A stretch of 16,934 nt of DNA, taken from contig DJNY01000026.1 of NCBI GenBank assembly GCA_002441865.1, positions 10,155 to 27,088 on the forward strand, written 5' to 3'. The notes under the pieces are model-generated. The model did no database searches and was not told where the DNA came from. It was given only the letters and a program-made list of their open reading frames with translations. Shown here piece by piece: positions 8,954 through 15,796 of this stretch (within the stretch, counting starts at the first letter, position 1; the number at the start of each line of letters is the position of its first letter). This DNA is from Lachnospiraceae bacterium UBA6452. Lineage in GTDB: Bacteria > Bacillota > Clostridia > Lachnospirales > Lachnospiraceae. Made by a program: the position numbers and the translations under genes.

Positions 8954-10777
8954 ATGAGACAAAAACTGGGGAGAATCTTATTGAGCATGACTGCACTGGC
9001 AGCAGCACTTCTGTTTTCACCGGCAGATATTTATGCAGCAGGATCTGTCAGCGTAACAGCCGATAAAACGGATGTCGGCGTATCGGATACGATTACAGTT
9101 TATGTAAAAACATCAGAGCCGGAGGATCCGTCCGTAGCACCGGAAATTTCTGTCACATACGATCCAGACCAGCTGGAAGTGACCGGCTGTAATGTGGCTT
9201 ATGGCACCGGTGGCGGGCTTTTGACGATCACCGGAACAGATGCGCAGATCACAATGAAGGCATTGACGGCTGGTAATGCGTCCGTCAGTGCAGAAGCGAT
9301 CATTGACGACGATGGGAATAACCCGGCAACAGGCAGTACCAGTATTGTGGTTGGCGGAAATACGGCAGCGGATCTTTCTTCCGACGCAACGCTCAGAGCC
9401 CTTACGGTAACCCCCGGTACATTGACACCGGCATTTACACCGCAGGGTACGGAATATACAATAGAAGTAGATGATTCCGTGACAGACATTACAGTCAGCG
9501 GTGGTGTGACGGATGAAAAGGCGCAGATCACTGCGGCGAGCGGGTTCAAAAATCTGAAATCAGGTACAAATGAAGCGGTTATTACCGTGACGGCAGAAGA
9601 CGGTTCTACACTGACTTACCACTTCACGATCATGCGTGGCGGGGCAGCAGATGAGACAGAAACGGAAGAAACAGCACCGGAACAGCTGCAGCAGACACAG
9701 GCAGGCGGACTTTCCTTTACTGCAGACGGATCGGAATATACGATCAGTGAAACAGTTTCGGATGAACAGCTTCTGTCGGACTGCAGTAAAACAGAAGTCT
9801 CTTATGGCGGGCAGAATGTGGAAGGAGCGGTCTGGCAGCCGGGTGGTCTGACACTTTTGTATGCAACAAAAGCGGACGGAGAAGGCAGCTTCTTTATTTA
9901 TGACAGTGTAAAAAACAGCTTTCAGATCTTTGTGCAGATCATGGGGATCGAAAATCACTATATTGTACCGGTTGCACCGCAGGAGTCCGTTCCGGACGGC
10001 TTTACGGAAGAAAATCTGCAGTGGAACAATTCCTGGCTGCCGGCTTATCAGACAACAAAAGGTGATCCGGATCTGACAGATGCATTTTATCTGCTTTATG
10101 CCTATAACAATGAAGGCAATACGGGATTTTATCTGTATGATGTGGTAGAAGGCAGCTTCCAGCGGTATTTCGCGATGCAGGAAACTGCTGCAGTGACAGA
10201 ACAGATGGGACAGAAGCCGATCCTGATCATCGGAACACTTGTTTTTTTACTTGTATGTGCGATTGTTGTGATCGTGAATCTGGTGCTGCATAACCGGGAT
10301 CTGAAACTGGATATGGAAGAGGCAGCTTTATATGGAGACGAGGCAGAAAAAGAAAAGAAGGAAGAAAGAAACCAGCCAAAGAAGCCGGCAAAGTCTGTAA
10401 AGAAGCCAGAGACAAAGCCGGTAAAACAGACTGCGAAGAAACCGGAAGAGAAACCGGTAAAACAGACTGTGAAGAAACCGGAAGAGAAACCGGTGAAACA
10501 GACTGTGAAGAAACCGGAAGAGAAACCGGTGAAACAGACTGTAAGAAAACCGGAAATAAAGAAAGAACCGGTTGTGAAAAAGGAAGTAACACCGAACGGA
10601 GTGACTTATACAACGGGACAGATCCCGATCACGGTTGTACAGCCGCCGAAGCCTGTAAAACGCAGTCAGGTTCCGATCTACACGCTGGAAAGAGAACCTG
10701 TACCATTGACAAGAGAAGCACCGGCAGACCAGCTGGATGACGATTTCGAGTTTGAATTTATTGATATCGATTCATAA
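8954..10777 (+). CDS. Single-pass membrane protein with Ig-like/cadherin-like ectodomain and Lys/Pro-repeat cytoplasmic tail
   Basis: I chose ATG 8954 (607 aa); ATG 8933 would add seven residues. Residues 1-29 are a signal peptide (cleavage near YAA-G). Residues about 31-135 look like a cohesin-like Ig fold (VSVTADKTDVGVSDTITVYV, TYDPDQLEVTGC). Residues about 140-228 fit the cadherin-like beta-sandwich family (LTVTPGTLTPAFTPQGTEYT). Residues about 240-415 form an unrecognised extracellular region with two similar stretches, FFIYDSVKNSFQIF and FYLYDVVEGSFQRY. One membrane helix spans about 421-446. The roughly 160-residue cytoplasmic tail is rich in Lys, Pro and Glu, contains 12-residue repeats, and ends with the acidic aromatic DDDFEFEFIDIDS. 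It begins 40 bases after the hydrolase stop with no terminator between, so they are probably one operon. Function is unknown; a membrane partner or scaffold for the hydrolase is inference. Confidence 0.85.
   Translation: MRQKLGRILLSMTALAAALLFSPADIYAAGSVSVTADKTDVGVSDTITVYVKTSEPEDPSVAPEISVTYDPDQLEVTGCNVAYGTGGGLLTITGTDAQITMKALTAGNASVSAEAIIDDDGNNPATGSTSIVVGGNTAADLSSDATLRALTVTPGTLTPAFTPQGTEYTIEVDDSVTDITVSGGVTDEKAQITAASGFKNLKSGTNEAVITVTAEDGSTLTYHFTIMRGGAADETETEETAPEQLQQTQAGGLSFTADGSEYTISETVSDEQLLSDCSKTEVSYGGQNVEGAVWQPGGLTLLYATKADGEGSFFIYDSVKNSFQIFVQIMGIENHYIVPVAPQESVPDGFTEENLQWNNSWLPAYQTTKGDPDLTDAFYLLYAYNNEGNTGFYLYDVVEGSFQRYFAMQETAAVTEQMGQKPILIIGTLVFLLVCAIVVIVNLVLHNRDLKLDMEEAALYGDEAEKEKKEERNQPKKPAKSVKKPETKPVKQTAKKPEEKPVKQTVKKPEEKPVKQTVKKPEEKPVKQTVRKPEIKKEPVVKKEVTPNGVTYTTGQIPITVVQPPKPVKRSQVPIYTLEREPVPLTREAPADQLDDDFEFEFIDIDS
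10397..10540 (+). repeat. Four 36-base in-frame tandem repeats (VKKPEEKPVKQT)
   Basis: Units lie at 10397-10432, 10433-10468, 10469-10504 and 10505-10540. A degenerate partial fifth copy (VRKPEIKKE) follows. Units 3 and 4 are identical at the DNA level; unit 2 differs at a few bases and unit 1 at more. The period is 12 codons, so changes in copy number keep the frame. It lies in the cytoplasmic tail of the membrane protein. Confidence 0.93.
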
Positions 10778-10796
10778 GAGACAGAGCGGAAAAGCC

Positions 10797-10813
10797 CTGA
10801 CGAAGTCCGTCAG
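10797..10813 (+). other. Hairpin between the membrane-protein gene and the gntR promoter
   Basis: CTGACG (10797-10802), loop AAGTC and CGTCAG (10808-10813) form a perfect 6-bp stem. No T tract follows, so it is not a standard intrinsic terminator. It ends 5 bases before the -35 box of the next promoter. It could be a weak terminator or a protein-binding site. Confidence 0.45.
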
Positions 10814-10818
10814 TAAGG

Positions 10819-10847
10819 TTGACAAACTGTGAATACTGTTATAGACT
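10819..10847 (+). promoter_or_regulatory. Promoter of the gntR-clpC-radA operon
   Basis: TTGACA (10819-10824) is a perfect -35 box. With a 17-base spacer, the -10 is TAGACT (10842-10847), matching 4 of 6. TATAGA at 10840-10845 is an alternative -10 with a 15-base spacer. No other good promoter is seen before clpC. Confidence 0.65.
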
Positions 10848-10858
10848 ATATATAACAG
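10836..10858 (+). promoter_or_regulatory. Candidate GntR operator: perfect inverted repeat over the -10 region
   Basis: CTGTTATA (10836-10843) and TATAACAG (10851-10858) are exact reverse complements separated by 7 bases. They cover the -10 box and the expected transcription start, immediately before the gene for a GntR-family protein. Family knowledge: YtrA-type regulators commonly repress their own operon from such sites. Binding by this protein is inference. Confidence 0.68.
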
Positions 10859-10866
10859 AAGGTGAT
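10857..10866 (+). promoter_or_regulatory. Ribosome binding site deciding the ATG 10871 start of the GntR gene
   Basis: AGAAGGTGAT is a strong Shine-Dalgarno match, with its core 6 bases before ATG 10871. The in-frame GTG at 10862 lies inside this site and is unlikely to be the start. The site abuts the distal arm of the inverted repeat. Confidence 0.75.
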
Positions 10867-10870
10867 ACAC

Positions 10871-11245
10871 ATGATAATAGAAATTGATTTTAACAGTGAC
10901 GAAGCGCTGTATATGCAGCTTCGGAATCAGATCATATTGGGCATTGCGACGTCCCAGTATCAGGAAGGAGAGGCGCTTCCGAGTGTCCGGTCTCTGGCCG
11001 ATACGATCGGCATCAATATGCACACGGTAAATAAAGCATATTCTGTTTTAAAACAGGAGGGGTTTGTCAAGGTTGACAGAAGGCGTGGCGTTGTGATCGC
11101 AGTTGATATTGATAAGCTGCAGGCAATGGAGCAGATCCAGAAGGAGCTGCGTGTCCTTCTGGCACAGGCAAGCTGCAAAAATATATCGCGTGAAGAAATT
11201 CATGATATGATCGATACCATATATAATGAATATGGAGGAAAATAA
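10871..11245 (+). CDS. YtrA-type GntR-family transcriptional regulator
   Basis: This is a 124-aa protein. Residues about 8-75 form a GntR winged-helix DNA-binding domain (ALYMQLRNQI, LPSVRSLADTIGINMHTVNK, YSVLKQEGFVKVDRRRG). The short C-terminal part of about 50 residues is mostly helical, and the large effector-binding domain of FadR/HutC types is absent. This places it with the short YtrA group. YtrA regulators usually sit beside ABC transporter genes, but none is here; clpC follows after 2 bases. It probably represses its own operon through the inverted repeat at 10836-10858, and so may control clpC and radA. The signal it senses cannot be told from sequence. Confidence 0.88.
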   Translation: MIIEIDFNSDEALYMQLRNQIILGIATSQYQEGEALPSVRSLADTIGINMHTVNKAYSVLKQEGFVKVDRRRGVVIAVDIDKLQAMEQIQKELRVLLAQASCKNISREEIHDMIDTIYNEYGGK

Positions 11246-11247
11246 AA

Positions 11248-13695
11248 ATGGATTATACCGCTAAGGCAAAAACTGCTCTTGGACTTGCCGCATCCGCAGC
11301 AAGATCCATGGGTCAGAACTATATCGGGACAGAACATATTTTACTGGGACTGATCAGACAGCAGACAGGAATGGCGGCGCAGGCATTGTTGGAAAATGGT
11401 GTGGATGAGACGAAGCTCGTAGACCTGATCATGGAGCTGATCACACCGATGGGGCATCTGGATCTGAAAGAGCGGGAAGGGTATTCTCCGCGTGCCCAGC
11501 AGGTGATCGGACTGGCATTTCAGATCGCAGAGCAGTATCATGCTCCCGCCGTTGGGACAGAGCATATCCTGATGGCACTGATCAGAGAAGGCAGCAATGT
11601 AGCGGTCCGTATTTTAAGTACCATGGGCGTTCCCCTGCAGAAGCTTTATATTGACCTGCTTGTTTCCATGGGAGAAGACGGTAATCTGTACAAGGAAGAT
11701 CTGCGTCAGCAGAAGCAGAAAACAAAGGTGCTGGAGCAGTACAGCCGTGATATGACGAAACTGGCAGCAGAAGGGAAACTGGATCCTGTGATCGGCAGAG
11801 ATCAGGAAATCCTCAGACTGGTACAGATCCTTTCCAGAAGGACAAAGAACAATCCGTGTCTGATCGGTGAGCCGGGTGTCGGCAAAACAGCGATCGTAGA
11901 AGGACTGGCACAGCGTATTGTGCAGGGAGAAGTGCCGGATACTGTAAAAAATAAGCGTGTCATGACACTGGATCTTTCCGGAATGGTTGCAGGCAGCAAA
12001 TACAGAGGCGAATTTGAGGAGCGGATCAAGAAAGTCATCAAAGAAGTGATCGATGACGGCAATATCATTCTTTTCCTGGATGAGATCCACACGATCATCG
12101 GCGCAGGCGGTGCAGAGGGTGCGATCGATGCATCCAATATTTTGAAGCCGTCTCTGGCAAGAGGTGAACTGCAGCTCATCGGTGCCACAACGATCGAGGA
12201 GTACCGCAAATATATTGAAAAGGATGCTGCGCTGGAGCGCCGTTTCCAGACGATCATGGTAGAAGAGCCATCCTTAACGGAAGCTGTCCGTATCGTGATG
12301 GGGATCAAACATAAATATGAAGAGCACCATCATGTGACGATCACACCGGAGGCGGTAGAAGCTGCGGTAAAATTGTCGGACCGTTATATCAATGACCGTA
12401 ATCTGCCGGATAAAGCGATCGACCTGATCGATGAGGCGGCAGCAGCATTGCGTCTGCAGGGACTGAAAATACCGGATAACTGTATCAGACTGCAGGAGCA
12501 GATCGATGCATTGAATGTACAGATCGAGCGTTCCCTGAAATTTGATGATCTGGTGGAAGCACATAAGGACCGCATGGAGCAGGAGAAGCTGATCAAAAAG
12601 CATAAACAGGCAATGCAGCGGTACGAGAAGAAGATGGAAGCAAAAAATAATCTGGTCACGGAAGATGAGATTGCGGCTGTAGTATCCCAGTGGACAAAGA
12701 TTCCGTTGAAGAAGCTGGAAGAGAAAGAAAGTGAACGTCTTCTGAAGCTGGAAAAGATACTGCATAAGCGTGTGATCGGACAGACTGAAGCGGTAGAGGC
12801 TGTTGCCCGGGCAATGCGCCGCGGCAGAGTCGGTTTACAGGATCCAAAGAGACCGATCGGCTCCTTCCTGTTTTTGGGACCTACCGGTGTCGGAAAGACA
12901 GAGCTTTCCAAGGCGCTTGCCGAGGCAATGTTCGGTTCGGAAAATGACCTGATCCGTGTAGATATGTCGGAATATATGGAACCGCACTCTGTTGCAAAGA
13001 TGATCGGTTCACCGCCCGGATATGTCGGACATGACGACGGCGGACAACTGAGCGAAAAGATCAGACGGAATCCGTACAGCGTGGTGCTGTTTGATGAAAT
13101 TGAAAAAGCACATCCGGATGTATTTAATATTTTGCTGCAGGTGCTGGATGATGGTCATATTACCGATTCCAAAGGACGGAAGGTCAGCTTTAAAAATGCT
13201 ATCATCATTATGACGAGTAATGCGGGAGCTTCCCGTATCGTGGATCCGAAGAATCTTGGATTTGCCACAAAGACAACAGAGCAGCAGGATTATCAGCGTA
13301 TGAAAAACGGTGTGATGGAAGAGGTCAAGAGACTGTTCAAACCGGAATTTATCAATCGTATCGATGAGATCATGGTGTTCCATCCGCTGAATAAGACAGA
13401 GCTCAGAGAGATCGTGACACTGCTTTCCGCAAATCTGATCAAAAGATGCGACCAGCAGATGGGTATCACGCTTTCTGTCAGTCAGACGCTCAAGAATCAC
13501 CTGGTTGAAAAATACTGCGATGTGAAGATGGGAGCAAGACCTTTGAAGCGTGCGATCCAGACAGTCATAGAGGATCCGCTGGCGGAAGAAATACTGCAGG
13601 GCAAGATCAGGCAGGGCGATCATATCCTTGCCACAATGCAAAAAGATAAAGTGGTATTTAAACAAAAGCAAAACGCAAAAGAACTGGATTTATAA
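11248..13695 (+). CDS. clpC: ATP-dependent Clp protease ATP-binding subunit / chaperone ClpC
   Basis: The 815-aa length is usual for ClpC. The N domain has two Clp repeats ([12 protein letters not shown] near 25, [11 protein letters not shown] near 100). NBD1 has Walker A GEPGVGKT (207-214) and Walker B FLDE (about 276-279). A middle coiled coil lies at about 408-468. NBD2 has Walker A GPTGVGKT (544-551) and Walker B LFDE (614-617). The tripeptide LGF at 670-672 fits the loop that docks on ClpP, so it should work as a ClpCP unfoldase in the cytoplasm. The ATG at 11248 follows GGAGG by 9 bases. The middle domain aligns with that of Bacillus ClpC, although its UVR-like segment looks diverged. 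The usual upstream partners ctsR, mcsA and mcsB are absent; a GntR gene sits there instead. Confidence 0.96.
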   Translation: MDYTAKAKTALGLAASAARSMGQNYIGTEHILLGLIRQQTGMAAQALLENGVDETKLVDLIMELITPMGHLDLKEREGYSPRAQQVIGLAFQIAEQYHAPAVGTEHILMALIREGSNVAVRILSTMGVPLQKLYIDLLVSMGEDGNLYKEDLRQQKQKTKVLEQYSRDMTKLAAEGKLDPVIGRDQEILRLVQILSRRTKNNPCLIGEPGVGKTAIVEGLAQRIVQGEVPDTVKNKRVMTLDLSGMVAGSKYRGEFEERIKKVIKEVIDDGNIILFLDEIHTIIGAGGAEGAIDASNILKPSLARGELQLIGATTIEEYRKYIEKDAALERRFQTIMVEEPSLTEAVRIVMGIKHKYEEHHHVTITPEAVEAAVKLSDRYINDRNLPDKAIDLIDEAAAALRLQGLKIPDNCIRLQEQIDALNVQIERSLKFDDLVEAHKDRMEQEKLIKKHKQAMQRYEKKMEAKNNLVTEDEIAAVVSQWTKIPLKKLEEKESERLLKLEKILHKRVIGQTEAVEAVARAMRRGRVGLQDPKRPIGSFLFLGPTGVGKTELSKALAEAMFGSENDLIRVDMSEYMEPHSVAKMIGSPPGYVGHDDGGQLSEKIRRNPYSVVLFDEIEKAHPDVFNILLQVLDDGHITDSKGRKVSFKNAIIIMTSNAGASRIVDPKNLGFATKTTEQQDYQRMKNGVMEEVKRLFKPEFINRIDEIMVFHPLNKTELREIVTLLSANLIKRCDQQMGITLSVSQTLKNHLVEKYCDVKMGARPLKRAIQTVIEDPLAEEILQGKIRQGDHILATMQKDKVVFKQKQNAKELDL

Positions 13696-13743
13696 AGGCA
13701 AATGGTTTATACTGTTTACACAAAGTACTGCAAGACAATATTC

Positions 13744-13750
13744 GGGAGGA
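13744..13750 (+). promoter_or_regulatory. Ribosome binding site deciding the start at 13760
   Basis: GGGAGGA lies 9 bases before ATG 13760. The same frame is open back to an ATG at 13628, but that part overlaps the end of clpC and has no binding site, so the short form is chosen. Confidence 0.8.
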
Positions 13751-13759
13751 CAAAAGAAA

Positions 13760-14173
13760 ATGGCAGTGGTAAAAGAATTAATTCGTGAAGAATCAGACGG
13801 CAGCATCAGCTTCGGAAATTATACATTAGCACAGAAGGCAAAGCTGGAAGATTTTGAACATGCAGGAGATCTGTATAAGGTCAAAACATTCTCAACAATG
13901 ACAAAGCTGGAGAAAAACGGTCTGTTTTTATACGAATCCGTTCCGGGCACAAGTGTCAGTCACTTTCAGGAGACAGCAAACGGTGTATCTTTTGAAGTGG
14001 AAGGTGCAGACGACGCACAGCTGATCATCGGACTTTGCGATGACACACAGTATGAAGTATTTGTAGCAGGCAAGAGTGCAGGCAAGATGAATACAGGTCT
14101 TGGTGGCAAACTGAATGTCAGTGTAGAACTTGCCGGAATGGGCGAAGTAAATGTAAAGGTGGTAGAAGCGTAA
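13760..14173 (+). CDS. Conserved 137-aa protein of unknown function between clpC and radA
   Basis: The protein begins MAVVKELIREESDGSISFGN and has no signal peptide, membrane helix or cysteine-rich motif. The predicted character is mainly beta-strand in the second half (VSFEVEGADDAQLIIGL, YEVFVAGKSAGKM, LNVSVELAGMGEVNVKVVEA). From memory, similar short proteins occur in Lachnospiraceae and some carry the label endosialidase; nothing in this sequence shows sialidase catalytic motifs, and I would not transfer that name. It lies 64 bases after clpC with no terminator seen, and 2 bases before radA, so it is likely co-transcribed with both. That placement hints at a cytoplasmic role in stress or protein quality control, which is inference only. 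Confidence 0.85.
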   Translation: MAVVKELIREESDGSISFGNYTLAQKAKLEDFEHAGDLYKVKTFSTMTKLEKNGLFLYESVPGTSVSHFQETANGVSFEVEGADDAQLIIGLCDDTQYEVFVAGKSAGKMNTGLGGKLNVSVELAGMGEVNVKVVEA

Positions 14174-14175
14174 GC

Positions 14176-15534
14176 ATGGCAAAAATGAAATCGGCAACGG
14201 TTTATTTCTGTCAGAATTGCGGCTATGAATCTTCCAAATGGATGGGACAATGCCCCGGATGCAGGGAGTGGAATACGCTTGTGGAAGAGGTTGTGACAAA
14301 GAGTGCGGGCACCAAAGCGGTGCACATGGTACAGCCGACAAGCTTAAACAATATCTCCATGGAAGAGGAAGACAAGTTTTTAACGCATATGAGTGAGTTT
14401 GACCGGGTGCTCGGTGGTGGCATCGTGCCCGGGCAGCTTACATTGGTTGGTGGAGATCCCGGTATCGGGAAATCCACCATTCTTTTACAGATGTGTCAGA
14501 ATCTTGCGGCTGACGGCAGAAAAATATTATACATATCGGGAGAGGAATCTCTCAGGCAGATTAAGATGCGTGCAATGCGGATCGGCGAATTTACGGATCA
14601 GTTAAAGCTGCTGTGCGAAACGGATCTGGATACGGTAGAAGCAGTGATAAAGCAGGAAAAACCGGATATAGTCGTGATCGATTCCATTCAGACAATGTAT
14701 GCGGAGCGCGTTACCTCTGCACCGGGCAGTGTGTCACAGGTCAGAGAGGCAACGGCTGTATTTCTGCGTCTGGCTAAAAGCATGCCCGTGGCGACCTTTA
14801 TTGTCGGGCATGTGACAAAGGAAGGTACGGTGGCAGGACCGCGTGTGCTGGAGCATATGGTGGATACGGTCTTATATTTTGAAGGAGACAGACATGCGTC
14901 CTACCGTATTTTAAGAAGTGTGAAAAACCGCTTCGGTTCCACGGATGAGATCGGTGTGTTTGAAATGCGCAAGGAAGGCCTCTGCGAGGTAAAAAATCCG
15001 TCCGCTTATCTGCTGAATGGCAGACCGAAAAATGCAAGCGGTTCCGTGGTTGCCTGTGCAATGGAAGGCACCAGACCGATGCTGATCGAGATCCAGGCAC
15101 TTGTCTGTGATTCTAATTTTAATATTCCGCGCCGGCAGACAACAGGTGCGGATTTTAACAGAGTCAATCTCCTGATGGCAGTATTGGAAAAACGATTGGG
15201 ACTTCGTATGGGGCAGACCGATGCCTATGTCAATCTTGCCGGTGGTATGCGGCTTTTAGAGCCTGCACTTGATCTGGGGATTGTCATGGCACTGGTATCC
15301 AGCTTTAAAAATAAAGTGATCTCCGATCAGACGGTGATTTTCGGTGAAGTTGGTCTTTCCGGAGAAGTGCGCGCTGTCAATATGGCACAGCAGCGTGTAC
15401 TGGAGGCGCAGAAACTCGGATTTACAAAATGTATCCTGCCGCTTGCCAATCTGGACGGGATGGCGGATGCTCCGGAAGGTATGCAGATCGTTGGTGTTTC
15501 CAATGTGGCAGAAGCAATAAATGAACTGATTTGA
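14176..15534 (+). CDS. radA: DNA repair protein RadA (Sms)
   Basis: The 452-aa length is usual for RadA. An N-terminal C4 zinc finger has C12, C15, C26 and C29. The RecA-like ATPase core has Walker A GGDPGIGKST (92-101). The RadA signature KNRFG is at 250-254. The C-terminal third is the Lon-protease-like domain (for example DAYVNLAGGMRLLEPALDLG). Family knowledge: RadA is a DnaB-like branch-migration motor that processes recombination intermediates. The start is 2 bases after the preceding stop; AAAGGTGG lies about 13 bases upstream within that gene, so translation is probably coupled. radA next to clpC is a common Firmicute arrangement. Confidence 0.96.
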   Translation: MAKMKSATVYFCQNCGYESSKWMGQCPGCREWNTLVEEVVTKSAGTKAVHMVQPTSLNNISMEEEDKFLTHMSEFDRVLGGGIVPGQLTLVGGDPGIGKSTILLQMCQNLAADGRKILYISGEESLRQIKMRAMRIGEFTDQLKLLCETDLDTVEAVIKQEKPDIVVIDSIQTMYAERVTSAPGSVSQVREATAVFLRLAKSMPVATFIVGHVTKEGTVAGPRVLEHMVDTVLYFEGDRHASYRILRSVKNRFGSTDEIGVFEMRKEGLCEVKNPSAYLLNGRPKNASGSVVACAMEGTRPMLIEIQALVCDSNFNIPRRQTTGADFNRVNLLMAVLEKRLGLRMGQTDAYVNLAGGMRLLEPALDLGIVMALVSSFKNKVISDQTVIFGEVGLSGEVRAVNMAQQRVLEAQKLGFTKCILPLANLDGMADAPEGMQIVGVSNVAEAINELI

Positions 15535-15563
15535 CTTATTTCGTCAATATATTTTAATTTTTT
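15531..15563 (+). terminator. Weak candidate terminator overlapping the radA stop
   Basis: TTGAC (15531-15535) and GTCAA (15543-15547) form a 5-bp stem with a 7-base loop, followed by the T-rich tract TATATTTTAATTTTTT. The stem is short and AT-rich and includes the stop codon, so termination would be leaky at best. Confidence 0.28.
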
Positions 15564-15575
15564 GCGCAATATAAT

Positions 15576-15652
15576 TGTAGAAATAACTCTACATACATCA
15601 TATAATACAATCAGTCTAAGACATTAGACATGCTAATTAGCAATTTCCGGAA
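15576..15652. repeat. Cluster of four small inverted repeats in the radA downstream region
   Basis: In order: TGTAGA-N6-TCTACA (15576-15593), GTCTAA-GACA-TTAGAC (15614-15629), the perfect 12-base palindrome TGCTAATTAGCA (15631-15642), and TTCCGGAA (15645-15652). They are separate sequences, not copies of one motif. The second and third can also pair with each other (TTAG with CTAA), so as RNA they could form alternative structures. Confidence 0.6.
15578..15606 (+). promoter_or_regulatory. Possible promoter in the radA downstream region
   Basis: TATAAT at 15601-15606 is a perfect -10 box. The best -35 at 17 bases spacing is TAGAAA (15578-15583), matching TTGACA at 4 of 6, and it lies within the first inverted repeat. 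Transcription would start near 15613 and meet an intrinsic terminator about 100 bases later. The region is AT-rich, so a chance match is possible. Confidence 0.38.
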
Positions 15653-15677
15653 GAATTCCCCTTTTACACAAACAGGA

Positions 15678-15711
15678 GGCCTGGCGACTTTGTCGTTGGG
15701 TCTTTTGTTTT
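15678..15711 (+). terminator. Rho-independent terminator before the U32-like gene
   Basis: GGCCTGGCGAC (15678-15688) pairs along its whole length with GTCGTTGGGTC (15692-15702), using four G-U pairs, around a TTT loop. TTTTGTTTT follows. It probably ends transcripts from the clpC-radA operon, or from the possible promoter near 15601. The G-U pairs mean the stem is good only in the + strand RNA, which supports the direction. Confidence 0.75.
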
Positions 15712-15796
15712 GCAAAAAAATAGATATAGCAAAAATATTTCACATAAGGTAGGAATGTGATAATCAGAGGCATGCGGAAGCAGGGAGGACACAGAG

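Noticed and set aside
10397..10540. CRISPR-like array of 36-base repeats
   Set aside because: Repeats are directly adjacent with no spacers, keep the reading frame and encode a Lys/Pro-rich peptide.
10862..10864. GTG start for the GntR gene
   Set aside because: It lies inside the Shine-Dalgarno sequence for the better ATG at 10871.
10778..10870. CtsR heptad repeat or CIRCE element controlling clpC
   Set aside because: I looked for GGTCAAA direct repeats and for the CIRCE inverted repeat and found neither; only the CTGTTATA inverted repeat is present.
11066..11077. GTCAA-GG-TTGAC inverted repeat inside the GntR gene
   Set aside because: Short arms within coding sequence, unrelated to the promoter operator; likely chance.
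13628..13759. Upstream extension of the 137-aa protein to an ATG inside clpC
   Set aside because: It overlaps the clpC end, lacks a ribosome binding site and encodes a Lys/Trp-rich unlikely sequence; ATG 13760 has a strong GGGAGGA site.
13696..13759. Promoter for the 137-aa gene (TATACT at 13708-13713)
   Set aside because: No acceptable -35 box at 16-18 bases; read-through from clpC is simpler.
15613..15711. Known riboswitch (for example c-di-GMP or T-box) before the U32-like gene
   Set aside because: None of the conserved core sequences of these classes is recognisable in the roughly 100 bases.
15630..15752. 40-codon ORF in the radA downstream region
   Set aside because: No ribosome binding site, and it runs through the intrinsic terminator.
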